From NCBI RefSeq assembly GCF_000224145.3, contig NC_020177.2, positions 1,161,536 to 1,225,535 on the forward strand: a stretch of 64,000 nucleotides of DNA, given 5' to 3'. A model generated the notes under the pieces. That model saw only the letters and a program-made list of their open reading frames with translations, did not search any database and was not told where the DNA came from. Positions 11,479 through 23,500 of this stretch are shown piece after piece. The translations under genes were made by a program, and so were the position numbers. Numbering within the stretch: position 1 is the stretch's first letter; each line of letters starts with the position of its first letter. This DNA is from Ciona intestinalis (taxonomy: Eukaryota; Chordata; Ascidiacea; Phlebobranchia; Cionidae).

Positions 11479-12638
11479 GCGTTGTGTCCAAGAATACGCC
11501 CACAATGCTAGCAGCGTCAAGTGTCATTAGTCAATATTTGTATAGAAAACACAACAGCAGGTAGACTGCATGCATTCGCTTTGTGCGGCCTAATTGCTGT
11601 TTCGCGTGAGCCCTATAAGTTGCAGTTATGTATGTCGATCCGACAACCTGCTGCAAACCGAATCAGGCGCATTATTTGTGTACGTAGACCAAATAGGTGC
11701 AGATTGCAGAGTATTTGCGATTATCATATGACGCAAAAAGAACTTCTCCTTTTAACAAGTTATGTCGCAGTTTCAGAAAACACTACAAATTCTATTTATT
11801 TATTTTTTATTTATTGCATATTGAATAAAAAATACAGTAATGACGCAGCAACACAACAACGACAAATTGAACGAAAACGATTGTAGCGAACAAACGATAC
11901 TTAAAATTAACGCTGGCGTTCTAAAAAAAGTTGGCGTTCTCCTTTAGTTTGTATTGTATATATATAAATATCTTATTGTGTTTCTATGCAACAGCCTTTT
12001 CATTGGCCCCGCGCAGCGGTTCATTGCATAGATAAACATTTCTCTTCTTGGCTTCAAGTTTTGAATCCGACATTTGTATATAACACTGGCCAGAAAGGTG
12101 ATATTTCCCATTATTTTGTAATTTTTGATCGGCTGTTGTTTATGAAAAGATACAAAATACTCGCATGCGTTTTTGGCTGTAGGCAAATTGTCGCGTATTC
12201 CCTTCATTATTCTGTCGATGGCAGTTTCTTCGTCAGGTTTGTCCGTTGTGTATGTTTGTCAAATTGTTTGAATAAGGCGCTGGTAGTCCGCGTGATGTCA
12301 GTTGAATAAATTTCATTTTATAACAGTCCAACTTCATTTGGCATATCTGCATAATGAACTATTGTGGATAAAATTTGTTTAGTTAAACACGTCCCAGCGT
12401 CCACTAAGGCAAACAACAAGCTCTCAACATCGACACCTGGTGCCAAACGATGCCAAGAGCTGAATGTAAATTTCTGCTATAATGCGTATGACAAGTTAAG
12501 TAATTATACTTATAAAAGATGTTTAATAGTGATTAGTTTATTTTTAAGCCATATGCGATAACCTGCGGTAATATTAGTTGCATATTAGTTGAATATATGA
12601 GGTTAAAGTTATCACATGGTAAAATTGGTAAATGAAGC
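11479..12638. other. Intergenic, no gene recognised; SINE fragment at its left end
   Basis: A SINE scrap (ACGCCCACAATGCTAGCAGC, near 11495) starts the stretch. A 121-codon open frame at 11521-11886 (+) has no recognisable domain and biased, non-coding-like composition, so I do not call it a gene. Confidence 0.4.
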
Positions 12639-13806
12639 TCAAATGGGTCTGAACTTCATCTCTATAAATTTAAGGGAATAATAAAGTCCGCGGAAAGCTC
12701 GCCAACTTGCAGCCCTGTTGGTGCTGGTTTGACAATTTAGATATTCCCCGTTTAGGTTGGAATGATGACAAACATGTAACCATTGTGTACACTTAACGAA
12801 CCCCTGTAATATTCGATAATTAGATGTTTATTAATTATAATAAAAACTTTTAAAAAGAATTACCTGCGTTTCCCGAATATCCTGACACCGTCAACCTATA
12901 TTGTTGCTCACCCGACCCAATATTGCGAATGAACTGCAAGAAATAATTTCGATCTCTATATTTCAGTTTAATTTATTCATGCGGTGTTTGCTTACCTGTA
13001 TTTGGCGTATCTTCTATCATTCTTACAATCTTCTAATTCCACCCTCAGTTGGTAACTTCCATTCGACATTAAAGCGTGCAGGTTTTCTGATCCTTTACAA
13101 CAAAAAAATGTTTCACTACTTTTATATGAACTAGTCTCTGGATACAAACCAAGCCAAAATTAGTTTCTGAGATTTTCAGATTCTGCCCAAGTTCGATAGA
13201 AGTTTTCAGACCCGTCAGTTCTTCGTTGGAAAACCTGTTCAAGTTAAACGTGGTATTGACAGCGGTAAATATCAAGATGTTTCAAACTTACCAACCAACT
13301 CCGTTATCTGTTGTTTGGTCGCAGTAAACTTCCATGGGTTGGAATATATCCCACTTTTATCAAAACCCCAATTCAATGATTTCTTGCAATTTGCGATCAA
13401 AGCTGAGTTAAAACAAAACATTCATTTATAACACTCACATAAAGTGCTATTCACTAGATCACAGAACTTATACATCTTTCAGCATATCTTTTCACTCTTT
13501 GCATCCTCTCAATCAGTTCATTGTATTCCGTTCTACAAGTCGGATCACATTGACCTACATCACCTTTTGGTCCCACAGAATATTGCAACCCCCTTTCACC
13601 AACTACTTCTTGCAACCCTTGTTCACCAACCATTCCAGACGATCCTCGTTCACTCTTATCCCTGGTCCCTGCTTACCGGAAAACCCTGGTTCTCCTTTCT
13701 GTGCTGTGTCGTCATTTCCCACATGAATCACGTGACGAGAACCCTGGCCTTGAATATCAACGAAGACTACGAAAGCAGAAACCACAGTCCGTGGAAAAAA
13801 AGCCAT
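12639..13806 (-). pseudogene. Ficolin-type (collagen plus fibrinogen C-domain) pseudogene
   Basis: Read on the minus strand, exon remnants follow the intron layout of the intact gene at 53021-54629. A start and collagen-like Gly-X-Y stretch (13806 to about 13455) includes QKGEPGFSGKQGP and VGPKGDVGQCD. Then come SGIY and MEVYCDQTTDNGVGW (13292-13402), VFQRRTDGSENFYRTW (13150-13234), SNGSYQLRVELED (12996-13086), [13 protein letters not shown] (12864-12933) and CHHSNLNGEYL ... RGLYYSLKFIEMKF ending in TGA (12639-12803). It is broken by a frameshift in the collagen part, a frameshift before MEVYC, an in-frame TAA just before FWLG, a frameshift before the YRLTV segment, and loss of the start of the last exon (the calcium-site region equivalent to STKDRDQD). 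Several independent lesions make a true pseudogene more likely than sequencing error. Family knowledge: ficolins are secreted lectins that recognise acetylated sugars. Confidence 0.82.
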
Positions 13807-14655
13807 AGTAAGTTTTATACCTCTATTATTTATACAGATCTGTCAGTACGATATAATAACAAAACAGTTGTTTATTACTGATACTTCGTAACATATTTTA
13901 AGTTAAAATATATTTTACCTTCCTTTGCCCCTACAATGCGCATAGCCAGGCGAGCGATACTGCTAAAGTTATTTACATGCAATTCGAAATTCTTACTGTG
14001 TTGTAATTTTTCAAGCGCCGTTGTTTGCGTCTTCTTATTTAATAAAAAAAACTGTGCAAAACAGCAGTTGGTCGTGAGTTTGGCTGCACCGCTAATCCAA
14101 TGAGGCGGAAATTTTCAACTACTTCTCTGCACGCATAGCCCGTGTAGATGGGACACCATTTCATTCCTTTTTCTTGTTGTATTTGGTAGTAAAAACCCTA
14201 CTATATTATAGGCTTATTGACCAGTCCGGGAAAGTTGAAATAAAAGCGCACTTCGTTATTGGGTCGTATATTGTATCTAAAACGTGTACATACTAGTGAA
14301 CAAGTAGACAGTTAGCAAATTCTACCGGCATATGGATAATTAAATAACTCAGCATGTTTTTCCGCCTATGTCACAGCAAACCGGCTGGCTTACTAAAAAT
14401 ACCGTATTTGGAGTTAGCATTTCATTGAAATACGTATGACTGCTGGTTGGGGGCATGATTCCGTGTTGACCCGACTCCATATGTAGGTTCTAGCGGGTGC
14501 TTATTTTATTCCCTTTTCTGTTATAAGAGTACTCGATATAGTATCAGGTAAAAGTTTACATAATGGCGGGGCAAGGACTCGTAAGAGCCTGCCATGAGCT
14601 TAAGTTGACCTCGAATCTTTCGTTATTTTGTTACAGCAAATAGCGTATTATATAT
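13807..14655. other. Intergenic, no gene recognised
   Basis: AT-rich unique sequence with a short family-A end near 14147-14190 (TAGATGGGACACCATTTCAT). No exon supported. Confidence 0.4.
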
Positions 14656-14850
14656 AGTAGGGTGGGGAAAGATGGGACACCTTATCATTTTGTATTCTCT
14701 TTCCATTTTGTAGTAAACTAAGAACATTCAATGGATTATAAAACCGTATCCTCACGACTTCCACAGACCGTTGTTAGTTCTTTAAAACACGATCAGGCTA
14801 TTTGTATATATTATGTGTTCAAGGTGTCCCATCTTCCCCCATCCTACTAT
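14656..14850 (+). mobile_element. Family A inverted-repeat element
   Basis: Complete: GTAGGGTGGGGAAAGATGGG at the left and CATCTTCCCCCATCCTAC at the right, flanked by TATA on both sides, consistent with TA target duplication. Confidence 0.9.
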
Positions 14851-15648
14851 ATCACAACGGAATCACGTGACAGCAGTGTGACGTCATGCGATAAAATGAA
14901 AAGATTTTGGCCTGTCATCGGCTGAACGGGATATCATTAACCTCGTTCAACGGGGGTTTGTTTTCATGAGAATAGTCTACCATGAGATAAGTCGTATATT
15001 GACATTGATTAATGAAGTATTAAGATTGGGTAAGTTAACGTCATTTTGAGCGTCGAGTTGCAACAGTACAATGTGTTTCTCCTATGTGTAATCATTTAAA
15101 CCACGCATATTTTAGTATTTTTAATTGAACAGACTAAAACCATTCGCCTGCAATCTCTTGCGGTGATATGGAAATAAAAGGCAGTGTAAGTTTTCGTAAA
15201 GTTTTTAGCTATTTACTTTTGCCAAGCAGCACACAAGAAAGTTCGAGATAACGCGGTTTTATCGCTCGGTAATCGAACGATGCTGGTTGACAGCACATGC
15301 TGAGAAAAAGGTCAACCGTCTGCTGCTGTTTTTCAAACCACGTAAAATTTCCTCCTTTCCACCGTAATCGTCGTTGGTACAGAAGGCACAACAGGCGGTC
15401 TAGAGGATTTTGTTAAAAAAACACAAAACATTTTGTTTTTATTCAAATACAGTAGCAAAGATGAGGTTATTTAGAAAAGGCGAAGAGAAGCGAATTAGCA
15501 GCTTTAGGACAGTCGTTAAAAACACGCTATGGGTAAAATTGCATGAATAAACAGGTTAGATAAAAGCCCACAATAAGGTATAAATTAACCATTAGAACAA
15601 CAGTCAATCGTAACTATACTGGGCGTTTACTTGCTACTCTATAGTATA
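14851..15648. other. Intergenic, no gene recognised
   Basis: Includes a decayed family-D fragment (near 15430-15560). No exon found on either strand. Confidence 0.35.
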
Positions 15649-16044
15649 GTAGGGTGGGGAAGACGGGACACCTTTAGCAAATTATGTCCAAATATTCTTA
15701 TTGTGTTTTAAACAATTAACAATGGTCAATAAAAGCCACGAGGATGCGGTTTTATATTTCTTTAAATGTTTTTTTTTTGTTTAATACCAAATTGGATGAG
15801 AAAATAGAATGAAAAGGAGTCCCATCTTTCCCCACCCTGCTATACATATACAGTAGGGTGGGGGAAGATAGGACACTTTTTCATTTTTTTTCTCTTTTCA
15901 TTTGGTAGTAAACAAAGAACATTCAAAAAATTATGAAACCGTATCGTTACTACTTCCACAGACCGTTGTTAATTCTTTAAAACACAATCAGGCTATTTGG
16001 AAATTATGTGTTAAAGGTCTCCCATCTTTTCCCACCCTACTTGC
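15649..16044. mobile_element. Pair of family A elements in inverted orientation
   Basis: 15649-15840 is in reverse orientation (interior TGTTTTAAACAATTAACAAT). 15851-16044 is forward (AGTAGTAAACAAAGAACATT type interior). The pair is separated by about ten AT-rich bases and can form a large cruciform. Confidence 0.88.
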
Positions 16045-16598
16045 CTACTATATATCGTAGTATGTTTGCAATAGTGTATGAAAATACGTCATCCTACAAA
16101 ACTAATCGTGCGCGGTACGCCATGGTCCACTAAATAATGTATTTTTGTAAGCCAAACATGCGCAAAGCAATTTCAGCAGTAAGTTTAAGGCTGCCAACAA
16201 CCCTGCTGTGCGTGAAATGTCACGGTTCGTGCTCATGTTGTACCCACGGGTTGATAAATGTATGCCAAATGACGTAAGAGGGAGTTCCCCTTTTAACATG
16301 CCAAATCGAAACATTGGAAAACAACACAATATGTTTAATTGTTTAATATGACTTAAATATTATTAGACGTATGAAAATTTCACTTTCGACGCTGTTCTTT
16401 CCTGTCGCAAAAACAATAGCAAGAAACTTTGCTTTGTATGGAATTTATCAGCACTTTTTAACGGGGAGCACTGTAGTTTGCATAATAATATCGGAAGGCG
16501 GCGACAAACAATTGACGTGTTTTGTGTGAAGGGTCAAAAGTGTGGTCTGTCAGACTATAGAATCTTTCTCGTTTATTATTTTTTTTATTTCAGCACAG
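16045..16598. other. Upstream region of TCF19
   Basis: Non-repetitive DNA. A likely acceptor (TTTATTTCAG at 16584-16593) sits five bases before the TCF19 ATG, so a 5' untranslated exon or trans-splice site probably lies here. Confidence 0.4.
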
Positions 16599-19500
16599 AT
16601 GGAGTTTCATTTAATTCAAGTTGACCATACTAGCGAAAATAAAAGCGAAAGTGGTTTAGAAAAACTTGAATTTAAAATTAACGAAGACGAAAAAGACGAA
16701 TGGATTCTTGGTCGCCATTCAAGGACCGATTTTAAAATTGATTCTAGAGCGTTCCCATTATTTCTCTCCAGGTATTTAAATTAATTAGGTTTATTTTTTA
16801 AATATATAAATGTGCAATATGTACACTTCTGTTTTACACTGTTGAAAGGCACACGAATAAGTTTCTAAATTTGTTACATGCACTTTTTCTTATTTTTGCA
16901 AACTAAACCTTTTAATTTACTTGATGTAACTTTTAAATCCTTACCAAGCTGCAAAAGCGCGAGTTATAACAGACATAGTAATATAAGGCTACAAATCTTT
17001 TACAAATTATACAGCTTGAAACCTATATTTCTATTTCAAATAAAATCTAGTTTGCTTTAATAAATCGTTGCTTAACAGTTTGTAATACAGTATTAAGCAC
17101 CAAAAGCTTGAAAATGTCTAAAGTATGACAGCATCAAAAGAGCTGCTGTATTTTTTTGTACTCTAGGGAACGAATAAGTGTCTTTACGCAAACTTTTGTT
17201 TCTATTAAAAGTTTAACTTGTGAATAATTAAACATAAATGGCTTGTTTGTCTGGTAAGTGTAGCGACCACACTTATTTTCTTGATTTCTTCCAATTAAAT
17301 GTAAATATGTTTTTAACTGGAAGCGTGTTTAACAACTGTTGTTTTGCTGCTATATCCTGTCTTTTCGTTTGAAATATTTCTAAATTTTCGCTACTGCAAT
17401 TGAAGAGACAAATGAAGTTATTATTATATATTATTACGGAAGCTTTGCTGTTGTAATAAGGTTCCCTGAAATTCAATAGCTACCCAAAAGTTTTAATTTA
17501 TTTATGCTTTAACCATTTTTTCAGGAGGCATGCGCGTTTTACTTTAGAAGAAAAACAATTGTTTGTTGAAGATCTTCAAACCACAAATGGAAGTTATTTA
17601 AACGGGGTTATGTTAGCCCCTTATACGCGGCATTGGTTGAAACATGGAGATCATATTGCATTTGGATGTTTAAGAGACGATAAACCAGTACCTGGCGATA
17701 TTGTGAAAGACTGTACCACTCCATACAGGTGAAATGGCACTTTTGGGCATGAAGTGGCTGCTATTCTATTCTGTATTAGTAAGGACCTGGGATTTAGGCC
17801 TGACTTGGCCCATTACCCCAACACCTTAGTAGTCAGTACAACCGGAAGTGACTAGCGGTAGTGTTCTTTATTCATGTTCCGACTGTAGTGTTTCAACAAA
17901 TGTTTCATTTTTGCACAAGGTTTTAATTTTTGTTTTATTTAGATTCCTGGTTATTGAGGCAAATCATTCTGTACATTGTGACAATGATGTCATAAACCCA
18001 GCCCATAGGTCACCTGTATATCCTCGTCAAGGTAAAACTTAACATTAATAAAAGAATCAATGTAACTTAGTTATCCTCGCATGGTCGGAAAGCGTTGTTA
18101 TAACACGGGTGTTTACACATCTGCTGCCAGCTTACGAGCCAGTCTGCAGAGTATGGCAGTTCCTGACAGGATCTCGCGCGTGCAAAACGGTTATTTTTCG
18201 CGTGCGTGAGTGCTTTTATTAAAAATCTGCGTGCAAAGCATGTACATTTTCAAGCCACGTTAGGAAATCTTACTTAATTTAATACTTATTTTTTCTTTGT
18301 TTAATTAATTGGTGTGTGTGGGACAAATTGTGGCGTGCATCACCAAAAGTCTGTTTTTTTAGTTTAATTTTTAGTTTAAACAGAATTTAGTTTAAACAGA
18401 CCATTTGTCCTATGCATTTGTCACATTAATCAATGAGGTTCACTAGGTTTAATGACTATGAGTGTAACTGTATTTAAACAATGTCACCCAGATTTTACCC
18501 TGCTGCTAGGTGTCTATACAAAAAAGCAGAGCCAAAATATATTGCATTCACCACATTAATCAATAAGGTTCATTATGTTCGACGACTATTACTCCTTTGA
18601 GTGTAACTGCATTTTAACAATGTCAAAATTTTACCTCAAATTTTGTCCAAATTGCAAAAAAATCTTTCTTTTACGTATGTTCCTTTACATAAATTCATTC
18701 TAACTTGATTCTTTTCTAAAAGGCAATTCACGGAAGCGAAGATTGTCAAACACCATTAATAACGAAAGAAGACGTCGAGATTCCAGCAATGGTGAAGACA
18801 GTGGAATTGATGATTTGGACCATACACCTTTTATTAAGTTGCACAAACTAATTGATAGCCAGCATAATCTTGATGAACCAGGTGTTTCTCATTGGAATGT
18901 TGGAACGAATGAAAACAAATCAAATCTAAATTCAAGTAAAACTGAAGCAGGTACAAAATATACATATATACTATATAAAAACGTTATCTATAGGCTATAC
19001 ACCATAGAAATGCTTTTATAATATATGTATAGTATAGCCTAGTATGGTGGGGAAAGATGAGACACCTTTAGCACATAATATCCAAACATCCTGATTGAGT
19101 TTTAAACAATTAGCAACAGTTTATGAGAGTTGTGAGGATACGGTTTTATAATTATTTGATTTTTTTTGTTTTCTACCAAATGAGACGAAAGTATAGAATG
19201 ATAAGATGTCCCATCTTCCCCCACCCTACTATAATAACTTTTATTCAACTCGTTGATTAAGATAGCGAAGATTAGAAAATAAAAAAATAGGAAAAGACAG
19301 GATATAGCAGCAAAAACACAGTTGTAAAACACGCTTACAGTTAAAAACCTGTTTACATTTAGTTCGAAGAAATAAGCGTGGTCGCTACACCTAGCAGACA
19401 AATAAGCCATTTATGTTTAATTATTTTCAAGTTACACTTTTAATACAAATAAAGATTGTAGTGTAAATTTAAATGGTCAAAAAATCGTGGTTGGTACACC

Positions 19501-20398
19501 TAGCAGAAAAACAATAGGCATTTTAGTTTAATTAGATGAGTTCAGAGTTAGCTTTCTAATGGGCAAAAAAGTGTTTGTATAAATACAGCCAATAGTTTTT
19601 GTTGTATATCCGACTTATTTATGAGGAAGTTAGAAGCCGTCTGTTGCGGAAGTCAATCTTTTGTTTGTGCAGTAGCTGTCCTGCTATGTTATAATAAACA
19701 ATGAACTCAGTGACTAAAGCTTCATTGTTTAGTTGCAAGGAAGTAACCACAGTAATAAGTCTTATATACTTTCCTGTATGGAATTTTCTGCATTGTGTGA
19801 AAAAAAACTAAATTTTTTTGAACTAGTGATACATTAAAAAAAAAAAAAACGACAATTGTAATAAGGAACAAGGGTACTTTGTTGTACCGCATATTTATTG
19901 TAAACATGGTATATATATTTGTATTATTGATTTCCGTTAAACGTCTAGCCCAAGGACACATATATGCCCAAATAGTGGCAGTATTATGCCAGGAACACAT
20001 TTCCTAAACTAAAGGCTAGAAGCAGACGGTCGTGGTAACCATTGTTCCATGGCACGAGGAATTGCCAATCTGCCATAAAACTTTATAAATAAACTTGCTT
20101 TAACTTGGCTGGAAAACTTGTGTCAGCTTACGAGTAACCATGTATGTTACTTAATACCCTAACCTATATTATAGCATAGGAATCAGATAACCTCTATTTT
20201 GATATTTCTTTANATGAAGAAGTTGAACCATGTTCGTCACATCAATGTTTATTTGCCTCCTTACATAATGTGGATGAGAATTTAATATCGTGGGTTCAAT
20301 GTGATTCTTGTGACCAGTGGTACCATACACAGTGCGTTGGTTGTGACTACGAGCAAGTCAAAAACTCAACCCACCAATTCCATTGTGGGTTTTGCTGA
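16599..20398 (+). CDS. TCF19: Transcription factor 19-like (FHA + PHD finger), complete
   Basis: Five coding exons join in frame: 16599-16771, 17525-17728, 17943-18031, 18723-18950, 20214-20398 (879 nt, 292 aa). An N-terminal FHA domain (about residues 5-110) shows the phosphopeptide-binding pattern: WILGRHSRTDFKI, RRHARFTL, then DLQTTNGSYLNG. The middle (about 155-230) is basic then acidic (SRKRRLSNTINNERRRR, EDSGIDD) and should be nuclear and disordered. A C-terminal C4HC3 PHD finger (about 238-292) has CSSHQC, VQCDSCDQWYHTQC and ends HCGFC. FHA followed by PHD is diagnostic of TCF19, a chromatin-associated regulator of cell-cycle genes; human TCF19 is slightly longer. The ATG at 16599 was chosen because the upstream in-frame ATG (16542) lies before an acceptor. 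The acceptor of the last exon reads TA-N (N at 20213), almost certainly TAG. It ends 109 bp from the convergent CFAP36. Confidence 0.92.
17220..17440 (-). mobile_element. Family D short interspersed element (TCF19 intron 1)
   Basis: Shares AACATAAATGGCTTGTTTGT, GTGTAGCGACCACACTTA and TTGTTTTGCTGCTATATCCT with copies at 19240, 24690, 29485 and 58386. About 200-220 bp, no coding capacity. Confidence 0.7.
18420..18640 (-). repeat. Tandem dimer of a ~128-bp repeat (family E)
   Basis: Two adjacent units contain CACATTAATCAATGAGGTTC, GAGTGTAACTGTATTTAAAC and ACAATGTCACCCAGATTTTA. The same unit, also mostly as dimers, lies at 27185-27450 and 60488-60745; a single unit lies at 23985-24075. Confidence 0.75.
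19042..19234 (-). mobile_element. Family A inverted-repeat element (TCF19 intron 4)
   Basis: Ends GTATGGTGGGGAAAGATGAG and CATCTTCCCCCACCCTAC; interior in reverse orientation. Confidence 0.88.
19240..19445 (+). mobile_element. Family D element (TCF19 intron 4)
   Basis: Carries GGATATAGCAGCAAAAACAC and AAGCGTGGTCGCTACACCTA. It directly follows a family-A copy. Confidence 0.7.
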
Positions 20399-20424
20399 TC
20401 CGACATTTTTTTTTACTTTTCAAC

Positions 20425-20430
20425 ATTAAA
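20425..20430 (+). promoter_or_regulatory. Possible TCF19 poly(A) signal
   Basis: ATTAAA, 27 nt past the TCF19 stop and inside the 109-bp gap shared with CFAP36. Confidence 0.35.
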
Positions 20431-20507
20431 TTGTATTTACTGTATACATTGCAATATTAACATAAAGTTACTGCGGTAAAACACTAACAACAAGTACGGT
20501 AGTTTCA

Positions 20508-23500
20508 TCAAGTTTGTTTCTGCCGAATGACTTCTCTTTTTAATCTCGCAGCCAAAGCAAGACGAGCGTTCAATGCGTCATCGTCTGGTTGTTCATTTTT
20601 ACTCTTTTTATCTGCGGTTTAAAAAACACAGTTTCTTAACTTAAGTTTAAACAAGTTTTTAAGTAATCTTTGTTCATTTTTACTCTTTTTCTCTGCAGTT
20701 AAAAAACGCGGGCTAAATTTAAAAAAAGTGTTTTATAATTTTGTTATAATGAAATTATCTTCCCAGGAGTATTAAAAAACTTTAGCATATTTGCCTCATA
20801 ATATAAAAAATATGTTTTTTAAGTTTTAAAATGAATTTTTATAATATTTCTGATGTGTTATATTTTGTACCTGCACTTGATGATTGTTCTGGTTGGTTTT
20901 CATGAAATTCTTTCAGTTCTGCCTGTCTGCTGTTTCGTTTTTGTTCCAATATTTTGTCGCGTTGTTTTTTCAAATACTGCTTCCGTTTTTCGAGCTCATC
21001 TTGATTCACATTGCTTGCCTTTGAGTAAAACACGAGGTTTCACATGTTTTGGAAATGAAGTATCTTCTGAGGCTTAGCCATATGCAGTGGCGCAGCCAGA
21101 GAAGAATGTAGTGGGAAGTATACATACATTGTAAAGCAGGCACAAGACGTTTAAAACAGAACACCAAGTGTTATACCAACTCCTATTGCCCCGCCACAAA
21201 GGAGAAATAAGTTTCATGCATTTATTCTTGGAAAAATAGACCAAAGGACACCCACAATGGCGGTAGCATTAAGCTTTGATCTTAGTATTATCTGCTTTAC
21301 AAGGTGAACACTATATTTCTGTTTAGTTAACATTTTAACATGTCGATCTATGTTTATTTTTAAAAAAGAGAAAGGAATTAGCAAACAAAGTTTTTATATA
21401 AAAATCCATTTACCCACAATACAGCATGAATTTCATTTTTAAATAACCTATGTTTATTTTTAAAAAAGAGAAAGGAATTAGCAAACAAAGTTTTTATATA
21501 AAAATCCATTTACCCACAATACAGCATGAATTTCATTTTTAAATAACTGAGTAACATACTTGAGGTATTGTAGTAGAGGTTTCAGGTTTATCAAATAAAC
21601 CTTCGGTTGATTTCTGAGCTTCTGTGATCCAGCTTGCAGCTGCACTAGCATTAGTACGATGCAGCTAAAAAATAAATACACCCATTATTTACGCATGTAA
21701 TATTACATTTTTATTTATCTCTTTTAAAACGATGACAAAATCATGTTATTTAAAAATAAAGAAAAAGGGAATTACTGGAAAAATTACAGTTGTTAAACTA
21801 GGCTATGGATAGGAAGTATGGGAAAGAGATTCTGGTAAAAAGTAGAGCTGGCGGTCCCAAAATAATGGTTCTAGTACAAAATATATTCAAACATTGCATG
21901 ATTTTTGCACATTCAATTTTGAGCCAGTTTTTCATAAAAGTTTAAATGTCAATAGCTTGAAAAATATGCATCAGATTTTAAAAAGCATGGTATTAACAAA
22001 ATTAGAATTGAATAAACTTTTTATTAGGACTTCCAAAATCACTTAAGAACTGTTTTAAGCTGTAAACCAGTAAGCTAACCTTTGTAAGTGGAGCCAAAGC
22101 AGCAGTTTGTGTGTTTGTAGCTTTAGCTTTGTCATCTAGTAGTACGTGTGGTGTATTCGGACTTTTTGAGGCTTGGATGGGAAGTACGTCTAAATATAGT
22201 ACGGTAGAGGAAGATGGGACACCTTTTCATTCTATTTTCTTGTCTCATTTGGTAATAATAGTAAACAAAGAACATTTAAAGAATTATAAAACCGTATTCT
22301 TACAACTCCCATAGACCGTTGTTAACTGTTTAAATAACGATAAGGATATTTAGATATTGTGTACTAAAGGTGTCTTATCTTCCCTAAAGAGCAACAATAG
22401 TTGTTATTACACGGGTGTTCTGTTTAATACACCTCATGACTGCTTACAAGTTACCACGTGTTTTTTATCTTAATAAGTAGCTATAGTGTGAACAGTTAAC
22501 TTGCTGCTCAAAAATATAGTTCAGATTTAATCTAAGTTTTTAAGGGTGAACAAACTTTGCGTAACTAGTTTACCCTTTTGAATGCTTGCAGTAGAAACAG
22601 GGACTATGGGAGCTTCAGTTTTAAACCCCCCGTCCACTGTAGGAGGAACTGGTTTGGTCTGGTTTGAATTATCACCAGTTGGTGTTTGGCTGGTTTGCAA
22701 AGATAGCTTGATGGCCTAAAATAAAAATATTGACTTTATTTTATATTTTAACTTTATTTATATATAGTAGGATGGGGAAAGATGGGACACCTTTAGCACA
22801 TAATATCCGAATATCTTGATCGTGTTTTAAACAATTACCAACGGTCTATGAAAGTCGTGAGGATACGGTTTTATAATTCTTTGAATGTTCTTTTTTCACT
22901 ACAAAATTGGACAAGAAAATAAAATGATAATGTGTCCCATCTTCCCCCACCCTACTATATACTACTCTAAAAAAAAGCAAAAAATAAATTGATATTAGTA
23001 CAAACCTAATTATTGTATACACTTCTCAAAAAATATTCACCAACAAAATTATACAAATGGTAACTCATAAGCGGGTACGAGGTGTATGAAACAGAACACC
23101 CATGTTATAACGGCTGTCGTTACCTGGCTACACATGGGTAAAAAGTCATTTTTATTCAGTATATTAGAGATTACTAATGTAAATGTAATACGCATATTAA
23201 CACCACCACTTAACCTTTACATACCCACTTGACTTTAACAATACAAGTGGCTGATAATGGCTAGGAGGGCTCTTTATATATTTATGAGTGAATTATTAAA
23301 AATTGAGGTTTAAGAACTGAAAATAGTGTTTAAATATTATATGCTGCTGCACAAACAAAAAAAAAAAAACAAAGACAAATTAAAGCTTGGCCAATTCTAG
23401 GTTGATAATATTGTTGGTCCCACAGAAAAAAATAATTACCCACAAAGTTTCATAGGTGATAACTTGTAAGCCGGCAACGTGGTGTATAAAACGGAACACC

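Noticed and set aside
11521..11886. 121-codon open frame (+)
   Set aside because: No domain, no splice context, next to a SINE fragment; not distinguishable from chance.
13444..13881. Plus-strand 145-codon frame
   Set aside because: It is the antisense shadow of the collagen part of the ficolin pseudogene.
16102..16329. 75-codon minus-strand frame upstream of TCF19
   Set aside because: No recognisable motif or splice structure; composition is unremarkable.
22111..22314. Small frames across family-A and SINE copies (also 8730-8987, 42029-42232, 49244-49543, 59920-60177)
   Set aside because: The same peptides recur wherever the elements insert; they reflect repeat sequence, not genes.
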